A program made the translations under genes and the position numbers. From contig CAMCXM010000024.1 of NCBI GenBank assembly GCA_945883425.1, forward strand, positions 1 through 32,894: a DNA stretch of 32,894 nucleotides. The letters are read 5' to 3'. This stretch comes from Spirosoma fluviale. GTDB taxonomy: Bacteria; Bacteroidota; Bacteroidia; Cytophagales; Flexibacteraceae. Positions within the stretch are counted from its first letter, which is position 1. The number at the start of each line of letters is the position of its first letter. This document shows positions 17,496-26,308 of the stretch, piece by piece. The notes below the pieces were generated by a model. The model did not search any database. It saw only the letters and a list, made by a program, of their open reading frames with translations, and was not told where the DNA came from.

Positions 17496-18746
17496 ATGGC
17501 CAAAGCAGGCAAAATCATCAACGACCCGGTCCACGGTTTTATCACCATTCCACCGGGACTCATTCAGGATGTGGTGGATCATCCTTATTTTCAAAGGTTA
17601 CGAAGAATAAAGCAACTGGGGTTGACCGATCTGGTATATCCCGGTGCGCATCATACCCGTTTCCACCACGCCATTGGTGCCATGCATCTGATGGGCCTGG
17701 CCATCGAAACGTTGCGGGAAAAAGGTCATTCTATTTCGAAGGAAGAAGAAGAAGGTGCCCGGCTGGCAGTTTTGTTGCATGATGTTGGACACGGTCCTTT
17801 CTCTCACGCTTTGGAAAGCAGTATTTTACAGGGTGTGCCTCATGAAATGCTGTCTTTGGCCTTCATGGAAAGATTGAATTTTCTGTTTGGGCACCGGCTG
17901 AATCTGGCCATTGCCATTTTTAAAGGAGAGTACCACCGTCCGTTTTTTAATCAGTTGGTATCAGGTCAGCTCGACATCGACCGGATGGATTATCTCCGGC
18001 GGGATTGCTTTTTTACCGGTGTGGCAGAAGGATCCATTTCGGCAGAACGGATTCTGAAAATGATCGACATTTCTGGTGACGAACTTGTGGTGGAAGAGAA
18101 AGCGATTTATTCGGTAGAAAACTTTCTGAGTTCCCGGCGCCTTATGTACTGGCAGGTGTATCTTCATAAAACAACAGTGAGTGCCGAAGAGATGGTGATT
18201 CAGTTGATGCGAAGAGCCCGGTTTCTGATGGATGGAGGTGTGCGTCTGACCATGCCCCCGGCACTTGTTCCCTTTTTTGAAAGGAGCTTCGGTTTGCCCG
18301 ATTTTCTTTCCGATCCCTCTCATCTGAATGCATTTTCCATGCTGGATGATTATGATATTTGGTATTGCATAAAAAACTGGGTGAGTCATCCTGATTTTGT
18401 GTTGTCATTTCTGGCGAGGGGATTGATGGACAGAAGGTTGCTGAAGGTTCGTATTTCAGCAGAGTCTGTCGATGCCCAGTCATTGGAAGAACTGCGAAAA
18501 GCCTATGAAATCGATCTGGGTATTTCAGCTGAAGATGTCACCTATCTTGTGTTTGAAAAGGAAGTTTCCAATTCAGCCTATATTTCAGGAGGAAACCGGA
18601 TCAACGTAAAGTACCGAAATGGAGAGATTCTGGATCTTTCTCAAACCACTGATTTGCCGAACATAAATGGTATGACAACCGTTGTGAAAAAATATATTGT
18701 CTGCCAACCCAAAACCATATCTTTGCAAACTTTTGCGGGAAAATAA
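17496..18746 (+). CDS. HD-domain phosphohydrolase (SAMHD1/dGTPase-like)
   Basis: This is a 416-residue cytoplasmic metal-dependent phosphohydrolase. The N-terminus has KIINDPVHGFI (6-16), conserved at the start of this family and fixing the start codon. The HD metal site is built from FHHAIG, LLHDVGHGPFSH (near 93-104) and QLDIDRMDYLRRD, the last giving the final aspartate. This is the arrangement of dNTP triphosphohydrolases such as SAMHD1 and of the YpgQ/YdhJ-like group. The substrate here is unproven; dNTPs are the best guess. It lies directly upstream of lpxD in a cluster seen in many Bacteroidota. The promoter for lpxD lies in its last 50 bases, so the lipid A genes can be read with it or alone. 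Confidence 0.9.
   Translation: MAKAGKIINDPVHGFITIPPGLIQDVVDHPYFQRLRRIKQLGLTDLVYPGAHHTRFHHAIGAMHLMGLAIETLREKGHSISKEEEEGARLAVLLHDVGHGPFSHALESSILQGVPHEMLSLAFMERLNFLFGHRLNLAIAIFKGEYHRPFFNQLVSGQLDIDRMDYLRRDCFFTGVAEGSISAERILKMIDISGDELVVEEKAIYSVENFLSSRRLMYWQVYLHKTTVSAEEMVIQLMRRARFLMDGGVRLTMPPALVPFFERSFGLPDFLSDPSHLNAFSMLDDYDIWYCIKNWVSHPDFVLSFLARGLMDRRLLKVRISAESVDAQSLEELRKAYEIDLGISAEDVTYLVFEKEVSNSAYISGGNRINVKYRNGEILDLSQTTDLPNINGMTTVVKKYIVCQPKTISLQTFAGK
18697..18725 (+). promoter_or_regulatory. Internal promoter for the lpx genes
   Basis: TTG (18697-18699), 18 bases, then TATCTTTG (18718-18725), a perfect -7 box. It lies inside the 3' end of the HD gene, 24 bases before the lpxD ATG. Confidence 0.65.
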
Positions 18747-18749
18747 AGA

Positions 18750-19835
18750 ATGGAGTTTTCTGCCGGGCAAATAGCCGCCCTACTTCAAGGCGAGCTACAA
18801 GGCGATTCACAGTTGAAGATCAATAATGTTGCCAAGATAGAGGAGGGTAATCCCGGCTGTATATCTTTTCTGGCAAATCCTAAGTATGAACCATTTATTT
18901 ACACCACACAGTCTTCAGTTGTGCTGGTGTCAAAATCCTTTGAAGCAAAACAACCAATCTCAGCTACACTCATTCGTGTAGAAGATCCATATACCGGATT
19001 TACCTCACTTCTGGAAGAATACAGTCGTTTGACCACTCCAGTTAAACTTGGTGTGGAAGAACCGTCATTTATTGGAGCTGGAAGCTCGACAGGTGAAGGC
19101 ATTTACCGCGGTGCGTTTTCGTACATCGGGCAAAACTGCACCATTGGAAAAAACGTCAAAATTTACCCGCAGGTATTTATTGGCGACAACGTTACCATAG
19201 GAGACCATACCGTCCTTCATCCCGGAGTAAAAGTACTTAAGGGCTGCCAGATCGGAAGCCATTGCAACATTGCCGCCGGTACCGTGATCGGAAGTGATGG
19301 TTTTGGTTTTGCACCACAGGCCGATGGAACATATAAAAACATTCCTCAATTAGGGAATGTCATCATCGAAGATCATGTGGACATCGGTGCCAATACCACC
19401 ATCGACCGGGCTACAATGGGATCGACCATTATCCGGAAGGGTGTAAAACTTGACAATCTGATCCAGATAGCGCATAATGTGGAAGTCGGTGCCAACACGG
19501 TAATCGCTTCTCAAGCGGGTGTTTCGGGTTCAACCAAAATCGGAGAAAACTGCGTTATTGGTGGACAGGTAGGTGTTGTAGGTCACATCAAAATGGCCAA
19601 CCGTACATCTGTTGGAGCTCAATCTGGAGTGAGCAAAGAAGTGAAAAAGGAAGGTACGATTCTGTTCGGAAGTCCTGCCATTGAATATGGCAATCAAATG
19701 AAATCCATAATTGTCTTTAAACAACTTCCGGAACTTCTAAGGAAGGTTCAGGATCTTGAAAGGGCATTTGGCGAAAAAGTGAAAAATGAAAGTTCAAATC
19801 CGGGCAAAAGCACGCCGGAATCAGCAATATTATGA
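18750..19835 (+). CDS. lpxD: UDP-3-O-(3-hydroxyacyl)glucosamine N-acyltransferase
   Basis: The enzyme adds the second 3-hydroxyacyl chain (from acyl-ACP) to UDP-3-O-acyl-glucosamine, step three of lipid A synthesis, in the cytoplasm. The 361 residues comprise an N-terminal uridine-binding domain (about 1-100, with [11 protein letters not shown]). A left-handed beta-helix of hexapeptide repeats follows (about 105-310, for example [20 protein letters not shown]), then a C-terminal helix. His242 in QIAHNVEVG matches the catalytic histidine. The C-terminal tail ([14 protein letters not shown]) is low complexity and probably disordered. The stop overlaps the lpxC start by four bases (ATGA). Confidence 0.97.
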   Translation: MEFSAGQIAALLQGELQGDSQLKINNVAKIEEGNPGCISFLANPKYEPFIYTTQSSVVLVSKSFEAKQPISATLIRVEDPYTGFTSLLEEYSRLTTPVKLGVEEPSFIGAGSSTGEGIYRGAFSYIGQNCTIGKNVKIYPQVFIGDNVTIGDHTVLHPGVKVLKGCQIGSHCNIAAGTVIGSDGFGFAPQADGTYKNIPQLGNVIIEDHVDIGANTTIDRATMGSTIIRKGVKLDNLIQIAHNVEVGANTVIASQAGVSGSTKIGENCVIGGQVGVVGHIKMANRTSVGAQSGVSKEVKKEGTILFGSPAIEYGNQMKSIIVFKQLPELLRKVQDLERAFGEKVKNESSNPGKSTPESAIL

Positions 19836-21241
19836 ACACCAAACAGCATACGATTAAAGAGCGATTTACACTCGAGGGTGTAGGTCTGCACACCGGAAAA
19901 GATGCTACAATGACGTTTGTGCCGGCCGACATCAACCATGGAATTAAGTTCCAGAGAGTTGATTTACCAGGGCAACCGATCGTTGATGCCGATGTCGATT
20001 ACGTTGTCGATCTCAGCCGTGGCACCACCATCGAACACAATGGCGCCAGGGTGAATACGGTGGAGCACACAATGGCTGCTCTGGTGGGAACGGAGGTAGA
20101 TAACGTCCTCATTCAACTGAATGGCCCGGAGCCTCCGATCATGGATGGAAGTTCGATGCCATTTGTGCTTGCCATTGAAAAGGCAGGTTTTGAGGAGCAG
20201 AATGCTATGCGGAACTTTTTCGATGTTACGGAGGCCATCAGTTACAAAGATGAATCCCGAAATGTCGAAATCGCTGCTTTGCCATTGGACGACTACCGCC
20301 TAACCGTTATGGTGGACTACAACTCACCCGTGCTGGGAAGTCAGCATGCTTCTCTAACGGATATCCGTGACTTTGGAAAAGAGATTGCTTCCTGCCGCAC
20401 GTTTTGTTTTCTCCATGAGCTGGAAATGCTCTACAAACAAGGGCTCATTCAGGGTGGAGATCTGAACAACGCCATCGTGGTGGTTGACCGTGTGGTAGAA
20501 GACAGCGAACTGCAATACCTCGCTAAGCTTTTCAACAAAGAAACGGTTGAAGTGAAGAACGAGGGAATTCTCAATAATGTGGAGCTTCGGTATAAGAATG
20601 AACCTGCCCGTCATAAACTTCTGGACCTTGTAGGCGATCTTGCTTTGGCAGGCCGTCCAATTAAAGGACAGATTCTGGCGGCAAGGCCAGGTCATGCAGC
20701 CAATGTGGCCTTTGCCAAGAAGCTGAAAAAGGTAATGAAGGAGCAGGAGAAAAAGGCCCTTCCCAAAGGAATTCCAATGTACGATCCTTCCGTCCAACCT
20801 TTGTTGGATGTGAATCAGATTTACAAGATGCTTCCTCACCGTTATCCATTCTGCCTGATCGATAAAATTTTCCATCTTGATGAAACGTCGGTTGCCGGAA
20901 TAAAAAATGTAACGATTAATGAACCTTTTTTCCAGGGACATTTTCCAGGAAATCCGGTTATGCCTGGCGTGTTGCAGATTGAAGCGATGGCGCAAACAGG
21001 GGGTATTCTGGTTCTAAGCACGGTTCCTGATCCGGAAAATCACTGGACATACTTTCTGAGTATCGAAAATTGCCGTTTCAAAAAGATGGTTCTGCCAGGC
21101 GACACGGTGGTTTTTAGCTGTGAACTTTTGGCACCAATAAAGCGAGGTATTGCAAAAATGCACGGACGGGCTTATGTTGCAGGCAATATTGTATGCGAAG
21201 CTGTGATGTCAGCGTATATAGTGAGGAAGGAGACTAAGTGA
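19832..21241 (+). CDS. lpxC/fabZ: Bifunctional LpxC deacetylase / FabZ dehydratase fusion
   Basis: Two enzymes are joined in 469 residues. Residues 1-310 are LpxC, the zinc amidase that deacetylates UDP-3-O-acyl-GlcNAc, the committed step of lipid A synthesis. It shows GVGLHTG, zinc-ligand His79 in [15 protein letters not shown], and HKLLDLVGD with His261 and Asp265 (the E. coli His238/Asp242 pair, same spacing). Residues about 320-469 are FabZ, 3-hydroxyacyl-ACP dehydratase, with His336 in [19 protein letters not shown] and Glu384 in IEAMAQTGG. The fusion is characteristic of Bacteroidota and puts the branch between lipid A acyl use and fatty-acid elongation in one polypeptide. Its TGA overlaps the lpxA ATG by one base. 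Confidence 0.97.
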   Translation: MNTKQHTIKERFTLEGVGLHTGKDATMTFVPADINHGIKFQRVDLPGQPIVDADVDYVVDLSRGTTIEHNGARVNTVEHTMAALVGTEVDNVLIQLNGPEPPIMDGSSMPFVLAIEKAGFEEQNAMRNFFDVTEAISYKDESRNVEIAALPLDDYRLTVMVDYNSPVLGSQHASLTDIRDFGKEIASCRTFCFLHELEMLYKQGLIQGGDLNNAIVVVDRVVEDSELQYLAKLFNKETVEVKNEGILNNVELRYKNEPARHKLLDLVGDLALAGRPIKGQILAARPGHAANVAFAKKLKKVMKEQEKKALPKGIPMYDPSVQPLLDVNQIYKMLPHRYPFCLIDKIFHLDETSVAGIKNVTINEPFFQGHFPGNPVMPGVLQIEAMAQTGGILVLSTVPDPENHWTYFLSIENCRFKKMVLPGDTVVFSCELLAPIKRGIAKMHGRAYVAGNIVCEAVMSAYIVRKETK

Positions 21242-22053
21242 TGAACCAACCATTAGCGAATATTCACCCGGATGCCAGGATTGGCAATAATGTTCGGATC
21301 GAGCCTTTTGCCACCATTTATGGCGATGTAGAAATTGGCGATGACTGCTGGATCGGGCCTAACGCCGTACTTATGGACGGGGCCCGTCTCGGCAAAGGCG
21401 TTCAGATTTTTCCAGGGGCGGTTGTTTCATCCATCCCACAGGATCTGAAATTTGCAGGCGAAAAAACAACAGTAGTAATTGGAGACAACACCGTAATCCG
21501 GGAATTTGTCACCATCAGCCGTGGAACCATCGACAGGTTCAAAACTGAAATTGGCAAAAACTGTCTCATCATGGCCTACGTTCACGTGGCACACGATTGC
21601 CTGATCGGTGATGGTTGCATCATTGCAAACGCTGTACAGCTGGCGGGACACGTGGTGATCGAAGACTTTGTTGTTATAGGCGGAACCTCAGCGGTTCACC
21701 AGTTCGTTAAAATCGGAGCACATGCCATGGTTTCTGGTGGTTCTCTGGTACGGAAAGATGTTCCTCCCTATGTGAAAGCCGGACGAGAGCCACTTTCCTA
21801 TGTGGGTGTGAATTCGGTTGGTTTACGCCGGCGGAATTTCAGTAATGAGAAAATCGAAGAAATTCAGGATCTGTTCCGGATTATTTATCTGGAAGGAAAC
21901 AACTATACCAAAGCCTGTGATATGATTGAGCTTGAATTCACACCGTCAAAAGAACGGGATGAGATCATCAACTTCATCCGCAGCTCTGATCGTGGAATTA
22001 TGAGGGGATATGGCGGAAGCTCAAACGGAAAGAGTTCTGCTCCTGTGATTTAA
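21241..22053 (+). CDS. lpxA: UDP-N-acetylglucosamine 3-O-acyltransferase
   Basis: The enzyme catalyses the first, reversible lipid A step: transfer of 3-hydroxyacyl from ACP to the 3-OH of UDP-GlcNAc, in the cytoplasm. The 270 residues form a left-handed beta-helix from hexapeptide repeats (about 1-185), with the catalytic histidine at His118 in VHVAHDCLIG (E. coli His125). A helical C-terminal domain follows from GLRRRNFSNEKIEEIQ. A GTG directly before the ATG could also serve as start; the ATG at 21241 is preferred because it forms the TGATG junction with the preceding stop. It is the last gene of the cluster; a strong terminator follows after about 20 bases. Confidence 0.96.
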   Translation: MNQPLANIHPDARIGNNVRIEPFATIYGDVEIGDDCWIGPNAVLMDGARLGKGVQIFPGAVVSSIPQDLKFAGEKTTVVIGDNTVIREFVTISRGTIDRFKTEIGKNCLIMAYVHVAHDCLIGDGCIIANAVQLAGHVVIEDFVVIGGTSAVHQFVKIGAHAMVSGGSLVRKDVPPYVKAGREPLSYVGVNSVGLRRRNFSNEKIEEIQDLFRIIYLEGNNYTKACDMIELEFTPSKERDEIINFIRSSDRGIMRGYGGSSNGKSSAPVI

Positions 22054-22074
22054 TTGCAAAGGAGAAAAAATGGT

Positions 22075-22102
22075 AAGAGATCTGAAAGGGTCTCTTTTTT
22101 TA
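22075..22102 (+). terminator. Intrinsic terminator of the lpx operon
   Basis: A nine-pair stem (22075-22083 with 22088-22096) closes a GAAA tetraloop and runs into a T tract to 22101. The remaining 150 bases up to the next terminator hold no gene that I can see. Confidence 0.85.
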
Positions 22103-22258
22103 TGCCCAAAGATCAGGCTGGTTATTTTTTTAGTGCTTGAAATGTTGGACTTTCTCAATTTTAGGGAGGAATTCTGAAGACTACTTTTCAATCATGGTTT
22201 TTACTCACCCGGCGGTCACATTTTTGGATCTCCGTATTTCAATCTGTAGAAAATAAAA

Positions 22259-22283
22259 AAAGCCATACACAAGGTATGGCTTT
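22259..22283 (-). terminator. Intrinsic terminator of the small lipoprotein gene
   Basis: AGCCATAC (22261-22268) pairs with GTATGGCT (22274-22281) around a five-base loop; flanking A and T bases extend the stem. On the minus strand it is followed by TTTTTTTATTTT. It lies 24 bases past the lipoprotein stop. Confidence 0.85.
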
Positions 22284-22306
22284 GATTATAGTGAATTCAG
22301 AATTGA

Positions 22307-22519
22307 CTAGTGACCAGCTGGAGCAGCAGCAGAATCAGCAGCAGGAGCAGTAGCAGCTGAATCAGCAACTGGAGTAGCAGCTGAATCTACAGTAGCAGCA
22401 TCCATTGTAGTGCTTTCAGCAGCTGTTGAATCAGTAGCTGTAGATTCTTCGTGCTTTCCACCGCAAGAATACATAGCAAGAGTACCAGCAACCATTAACA
22501 ACGCGAATAACTTTTTCAT
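22307..22519 (-). CDS. Small Ala/Ser/Thr/Asp-rich lipoprotein with tandem repeats
   Basis: This is a 70-residue protein. Residues 1-18 form a lipoprotein signal (MKKLFALLMVAGTLAMYS) with Cys19 as the lipidation site. The residues after it (GGKHEES) have the lysine-plus-acidic character of reported Bacteroidota surface-export signals, so surface exposure is possible (inference). The mature part is almost entirely Ala, Ser, Thr, Asp, Glu, Pro and Val, with imperfect 8-9 residue repeats of DSAATPVA type, and is probably disordered. At DNA level a 15-base word (agtagcagctgaatc) recurs exactly 24 bases apart (22349 and 22373). It has a near-consensus promoter, an A-rich leader and its own terminator, so it looks like a strongly expressed single-gene unit. 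I do not recognise a function. Confidence 0.85.
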   Translation of the reverse strand: MKKLFALLMVAGTLAMYSCGGKHEESTATDSTAAESTTMDAATVDSAATPVADSAATAPAADSAAAPAGH

Positions 22520-22556
22520 TTTTGTGTTTTTATTGATTCTTTAAAAATTTTGGATG

Positions 22557-22587
22557 CAAAAGTATGCCTCGTTTCCAAATTCACAAA
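22557..22587 (-). promoter_or_regulatory. Strong promoter of the small lipoprotein gene
   Basis: On the minus strand: TTTG (22587-22584), 19 bases, then TACTTTTG (22564-22557), both perfect matches to the Bacteroidota consensus. It is followed by an AT-rich leader of about 30 bases without Shine-Dalgarno. Confidence 0.75.
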
Positions 22588-22594
22588 AAAACCA

Positions 22595-23908
22595 TCACTT
22601 TTTTCTGAAAAATATATTAATCGGTACACCTTCAAGGTTGAAATTCTCCCGTAAACGATTCTCCAGAAACCGCTGATAGGGTTCTTTGATATACTGCGGC
22701 AGGTTGCAGAAAAATGCGAATGAAGGCGTGTAAGTGGGTAATTGGGTGATAAACTTAATCCGGATCACCTTCCCCTTGCTGCTCGGTGGCGGATACTTTT
22801 CGATCTCAGGTAATATTTTATCATTTAGTTGTGAAGTGGCCAGTTTTGTGGTCCGGTTTTCAAAAACCTGGATCGCTTTCTCGATCGCCTGGAAAATTCG
22901 TTGCTTTTCATACACCGACACAAACAAGATGGGTGTGTAGTCAATCGGGGCCAGTCGTTCCCGGATTTCATTTTCAAATTTCCGGGCAGAGTTCGAATCC
23001 TTGCCTTCTACCGCATCCCATTTGTTCACCAGAATCACGATACCCTTCCGTTTCTTTTCAGCCAGTGAAATAATCGAAACATCCTGTGCCTCGATTCCTC
23101 TGGTGGCATCCAGCATCACGATACAGACGTCGGAATTCTCCAGCGACTGCAACGAACGTAAGACCGAGTAAAATTCGATCTGGTGGTCTTTCAGCTTTGT
23201 CTTCCGGCGGATACCGGCTGTGTCGGTCAGAATAAATTCTTTTCCAAATGCTTTATAATGTGTGTCGATCGAATCACGGGTTGTTCCGGCCACATCCGTC
23301 ACAATGTTCCGGTTTTCGCCTAACAGCAGATTGATGAAACTTGATTTACCAACGTTGGGTCTTCCCAGAACAGAAATCCTTGGAATTCCTTCGTAAGGAT
23401 CTTCCAGCCCTGGATCTTCAAAGTGACCCACTACGGCATCCAGCAATTCACCCGTTCCGTTTCCGGTCTGCGAAGAAAGTGGGAAAATCTCCCCGATTCC
23501 CAGTCCGTAAAATTCTCCGGCCAGGTGTCCTTTGTCGTGTGTATCGGCTTTGTTCACCGCAACATAAACTGGCTTATTGCTCCTTCGGAGAATGTTGGCG
23601 AAATCCTGGTCGTAACCCGTAACTCCATCGTTGACATCCACCATGAAAATGATGACGTCGCATTCTTCCAACGCCATCTCCACCTGATCTCGGATGGCCT
23701 GTTCAAAAACATCTTCGGAACCAACGACATACCCACCGGTATCGATGATGGTGAAAAACTTCCCGTTCCATTCAGAAAAACCGTAATGGCGGTCACGGGT
23801 TACCCCCGCTTCATTGTCCATAATGGCTTTGCGGGCACCGACGAGTCGGTTGAAAAAGGTCGATTTGCCCACATTGGGCCGACCTACGATGGCGACTATA
23901 TTGTTCAT
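22595..23908 (-). CDS. der: Ribosome-assembly GTPase Der (EngA)
   Basis: This is an essential tandem GTPase that acts in maturation of the 50S ribosomal subunit. The 437 residues are the normal length. The first G domain has GRPNVGKST (8-16), DTGGY and NKAD. The second has GRPNVGKSS near 182, DTAGIRRK and NKWD. A KH-like C-terminal domain follows (about 350-437, with FITQLPTYTPSFAFFCN). The start ATG at 23908 leaves three residues before the first strand, as usual. It lies 93 bases downstream of feoB on the same strand. I see no clear terminator or strong promoter between them, so some read-through from feoAB is possible. Confidence 0.97.
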   Translation of the reverse strand: MNNIVAIVGRPNVGKSTFFNRLVGARKAIMDNEAGVTRDRHYGFSEWNGKFFTIIDTGGYVVGSEDVFEQAIRDQVEMALEECDVIIFMVDVNDGVTGYDQDFANILRRSNKPVYVAVNKADTHDKGHLAGEFYGLGIGEIFPLSSQTGNGTGELLDAVVGHFEDPGLEDPYEGIPRISVLGRPNVGKSSFINLLLGENRNIVTDVAGTTRDSIDTHYKAFGKEFILTDTAGIRRKTKLKDHQIEFYSVLRSLQSLENSDVCIVMLDATRGIEAQDVSIISLAEKKRKGIVILVNKWDAVEGKDSNSARKFENEIRERLAPIDYTPILFVSVYEKQRIFQAIEKAIQVFENRTTKLATSQLNDKILPEIEKYPPPSSKGKVIRIKFITQLPTYTPSFAFFCNLPQYIKEPYQRFLENRLRENFNLEGVPINIFFRKK

Positions 23909-24001
23909 TTGTAAGGCTTTCCGGGTCTCCTCCCTGTCAAAAAGCGCACAAAGGTCGCAATTAAACCGGAGAAACCGATTGTCCTCCGTAAATAATGAAA
24001 A

Positions 24002-26056
24002 TCAGGACAATAGGTGAAACACCCAGGTGCTTAGTCCAAATGACAGCCCTGTCATATAAATAAGTTGCAGAAATGGCCATTTCCAGCTTCCGGTTTCTCT
24101 GTACGAAACGGCGAGGGTGCTCATGCATTGCATGGCAAAAATGTAAAATACAAGTAGAGATGTGATCACTGCAGGAGTGAAAACCGGCAAACCGGTGGAA
24201 GGATTGCGGGCAGCTTCCATTTTGGATCGAAGTAACCCGGGTTCGCCATCTGACCCGGAAGCATAAAGGATGGACATAGTTCCGACAAAGACTTCTCTTG
24301 CCGCAAATGAACTGATGAGAGCTACTCCAATTTTCCAGTCAAAACCCATAGGCTGAATGGCAGGTTCAATCCATCGTCCTGCGATTCCGGCGTAACTGGC
24401 TTCCAATTGCCGGGAGGCCACCAGATGGTCTTTTTCGGTATCAGTGAGGTTCATGGATGCGGCTTCCACTTCAGCATGTACTGCTGCCTTTTCGATGGAA
24501 TCACCAGGTCCGAATCCGGCCAGATACCAGAGAATTACAGAAATCGCCAGAATAATCTTACCGGCTTCGAGCACAAATGCCATGGATTTCTGATAAACCG
24601 AAATGCCCAGGTGTTTCCAGTTCGGAAGTTGGTAGGGTGGAATTTCCAAAAGAAAGGAACCGTTTTGTTTTCCCGGCAGAAAATGGTGAAGGATAAATGC
24701 CGTAATAACTGCGCCTAACAATCCAATAAGGTAAAGGCAAAATAATACAAGACCCTGCAATGGAACTGGCCCCCAGAAGACCCGTGCCGGAATCAACAAA
24801 GCGATGAGCAACGTAAAGACGGGTAATCGGGCAGAGCAGCTCATCAGCGGAGTTACAAAGATGGCGATGAGGCGCTCTCTCTGGCTTGTCATGCTACGGG
24901 TTGACAGAATGGCCGGGACCGCACAGGCAACTCCAGAAATGAGCGGGACGATGGCTTTACCGCTTAATCCAATTTTACCCATCAGCCTGTCAAGCAAAAT
25001 CATAACTCTGGCCATGTAGCCCGATTGTTCCAGAAGTCCGATCAATCCGAAAAGAATGGCGATCTGTGGAATGAAAATGACAATTCCCTGGATACCGGCC
25101 AGAATGCCTTCCAGAAGAAATCGTTTCAGTATTCCCTCAGGCAGAATTTGTTCAAGAAATGAACCAATTGACCCGACCATGTTTTCGATCCATTCCATGG
25201 GATAGCTGGCCAGCTCGAATATGCCTTCAAAGACGATGAGCAAAACCACAAGCATCAGCACATATCCAAAAATTGGGTGTAACGCGATGCGGTCGAATTT
25301 GAATCCGGAGTCTTCTTTTCCTCCCGAATTCCGTTCTACCTTTTCCGTTATTTTTTTGATCATTTGATAACGGAACACGGTTTCTTTCGCCAGGGCCAGC
25401 TTCGGATCAGTGTCTGAAGCTGAAACTGTCGACTTTTCTTGATTAGCACCGCCAGAAACCCAATTCAGCCAGTTGATGTACTGATCTGCTTGTTCAGTAC
25501 CCCAGGATGAAAAACCAGCTGCCAGTTCGGGTTTGAAAATGCGGAACAAAGGCACACTGGCTTCAGGGAGTTTTGCTTTTAATTCCTTCACACCCTCACC
25601 AGTCCGTCCGTTTACAGGCACTACTGGACAACCCAATTCGTTTTCCAACGCTTTGATGTCCAGACTGATTCCTCTTTTTTCAGCCACGTCCGTCATCGTC
25701 AGTGCTACCAGACAAGGTTTTTTCAGATCGGCCAGTTGTGAAAAGAACAACAGATTTCTCGAAAGATTGGAAGCATCGACCACCACTACAAATGTCTGGT
25801 CAGTTTCCAGGCCGCGGATGATTTCATTGAACACGACGGTTTCATCCGGTGATTTTGGCACAAGGGAATAGGAGCCAGGCAAATCAGTTATTTCATACGA
25901 AATATGGTCGGATTCGAACCGGCCGGTTTTCTTTTCAATCGTGACACCAGCGAAGTTTCCTATTTTCTGCTGCAGACCGGTTAATTGATTGAAGAGGGAC
26001 GACTTCCCGATATTGGGATTGCCAACAAGTGTTAACTGCCGGCGGACCTGGTTCAT
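24002..26056 (-). CDS. feoB: Ferrous iron transporter B
   Basis: This is the inner-membrane Fe(II) uptake protein. The 684 residues start with a G domain: GNPNIGKSS (12-20), the switch segment GNFAGVTIEKK, DLPGSYSL and TMTD as the G4 motif (NxxD in most FeoB proteins). A helical GDI-like spacer follows to about residue 230. A membrane domain (about 260-684) has the two gate repeats, with IVPLISGVACAVPAI and TPLMSCSARLPVFTLL, and a later FAAREVFVG segment. An insertion of roughly 40 residues rich in charged residues precedes FAAREVFVG. The gene overlaps feoA by four bases (ATGA), so the pair is translated together. No FeoC is present, as is usual outside gamma-proteobacteria. Confidence 0.96.
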   Translation of the reverse strand: MNQVRRQLTLVGNPNIGKSSLFNQLTGLQQKIGNFAGVTIEKKTGRFESDHISYEITDLPGSYSLVPKSPDETVVFNEIIRGLETDQTFVVVVDASNLSRNLLFFSQLADLKKPCLVALTMTDVAEKRGISLDIKALENELGCPVVPVNGRTGEGVKELKAKLPEASVPLFRIFKPELAAGFSSWGTEQADQYINWLNWVSGGANQEKSTVSASDTDPKLALAKETVFRYQMIKKITEKVERNSGGKEDSGFKFDRIALHPIFGYVLMLVVLLIVFEGIFELASYPMEWIENMVGSIGSFLEQILPEGILKRFLLEGILAGIQGIVIFIPQIAILFGLIGLLEQSGYMARVMILLDRLMGKIGLSGKAIVPLISGVACAVPAILSTRSMTSQRERLIAIFVTPLMSCSARLPVFTLLIALLIPARVFWGPVPLQGLVLFCLYLIGLLGAVITAFILHHFLPGKQNGSFLLEIPPYQLPNWKHLGISVYQKSMAFVLEAGKIILAISVILWYLAGFGPGDSIEKAAVHAEVEAASMNLTDTEKDHLVASRQLEASYAGIAGRWIEPAIQPMGFDWKIGVALISSFAAREVFVGTMSILYASGSDGEPGLLRSKMEAARNPSTGLPVFTPAVITSLLVFYIFAMQCMSTLAVSYRETGSWKWPFLQLIYMTGLSFGLSTWVFHLLS

Positions 26057-26277
26057 GCAGGATCCATGAAAATGCTGGATGCGTCTTCCATTCGGACGGA
26101 AATCCGGGTGTTGCCATTGCTTAAAACCAACGGGCCGGAAAATGGAATTTTGCGAATCAACCGCCAGACGGAACCTGGAATCATACCAAAATCAGCGAGC
26201 TTCGAGTTGAGGTCGGGTAGGTTACAGGTCACAAAATGTGCCTTATGTTCTTGTTTTAGTGTAATAAGCGGTATCAA
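26053..26277 (-). CDS. feoA: FeoA, SH3-like accessory protein of iron transport, TTG start
   Basis: This is a 74-residue cytoplasmic protein needed for FeoB activity. Its layout matches FeoA: LITLKQEHKAHFVTCNL, then LADFGMIPGSVWRLIRKIP, then GPLVLSNGNTRISVRMEDA, an SH3-like barrel with the conserved G(M/L)xPG turn. There is no ATG upstream of the first strand; the TTG at 26277 gives the right length and the next upstream in-frame codons reach a stop. A promoter lies 32 bases upstream. First gene of the feoA-feoB operon. I looked for a Fur-like or DtxR-like operator and found none clear. Confidence 0.9.
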   Translation of the reverse strand: MIPLITLKQEHKAHFVTCNLPDLNSKLADFGMIPGSVWRLIRKIPFSGPLVLSNGNTRISVRMEDASSIFMDPA

Positions 26278-26308
26278 GTTGCTTATTTAGAATCAGTATA
26301 AACAGTTG

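Noticed and set aside
20354-20995. A 213-residue frame on the minus strand opposite lpxC/fabZ
   Set aside because: It lies wholly inside the conserved fusion gene, has no recognisable domain and no promoter; it mirrors the codon pattern of the real gene.
22103-22250. Very short frames (11-12 codons) between the two terminators
   Set aside because: No promoter, start context or conservation can be argued from the sequence; they are expected by chance.
23423-23914. A 163-residue plus-strand frame opposite der
   Set aside because: It overlaps a conserved GTPase gene along its whole length and shows no motifs of its own.
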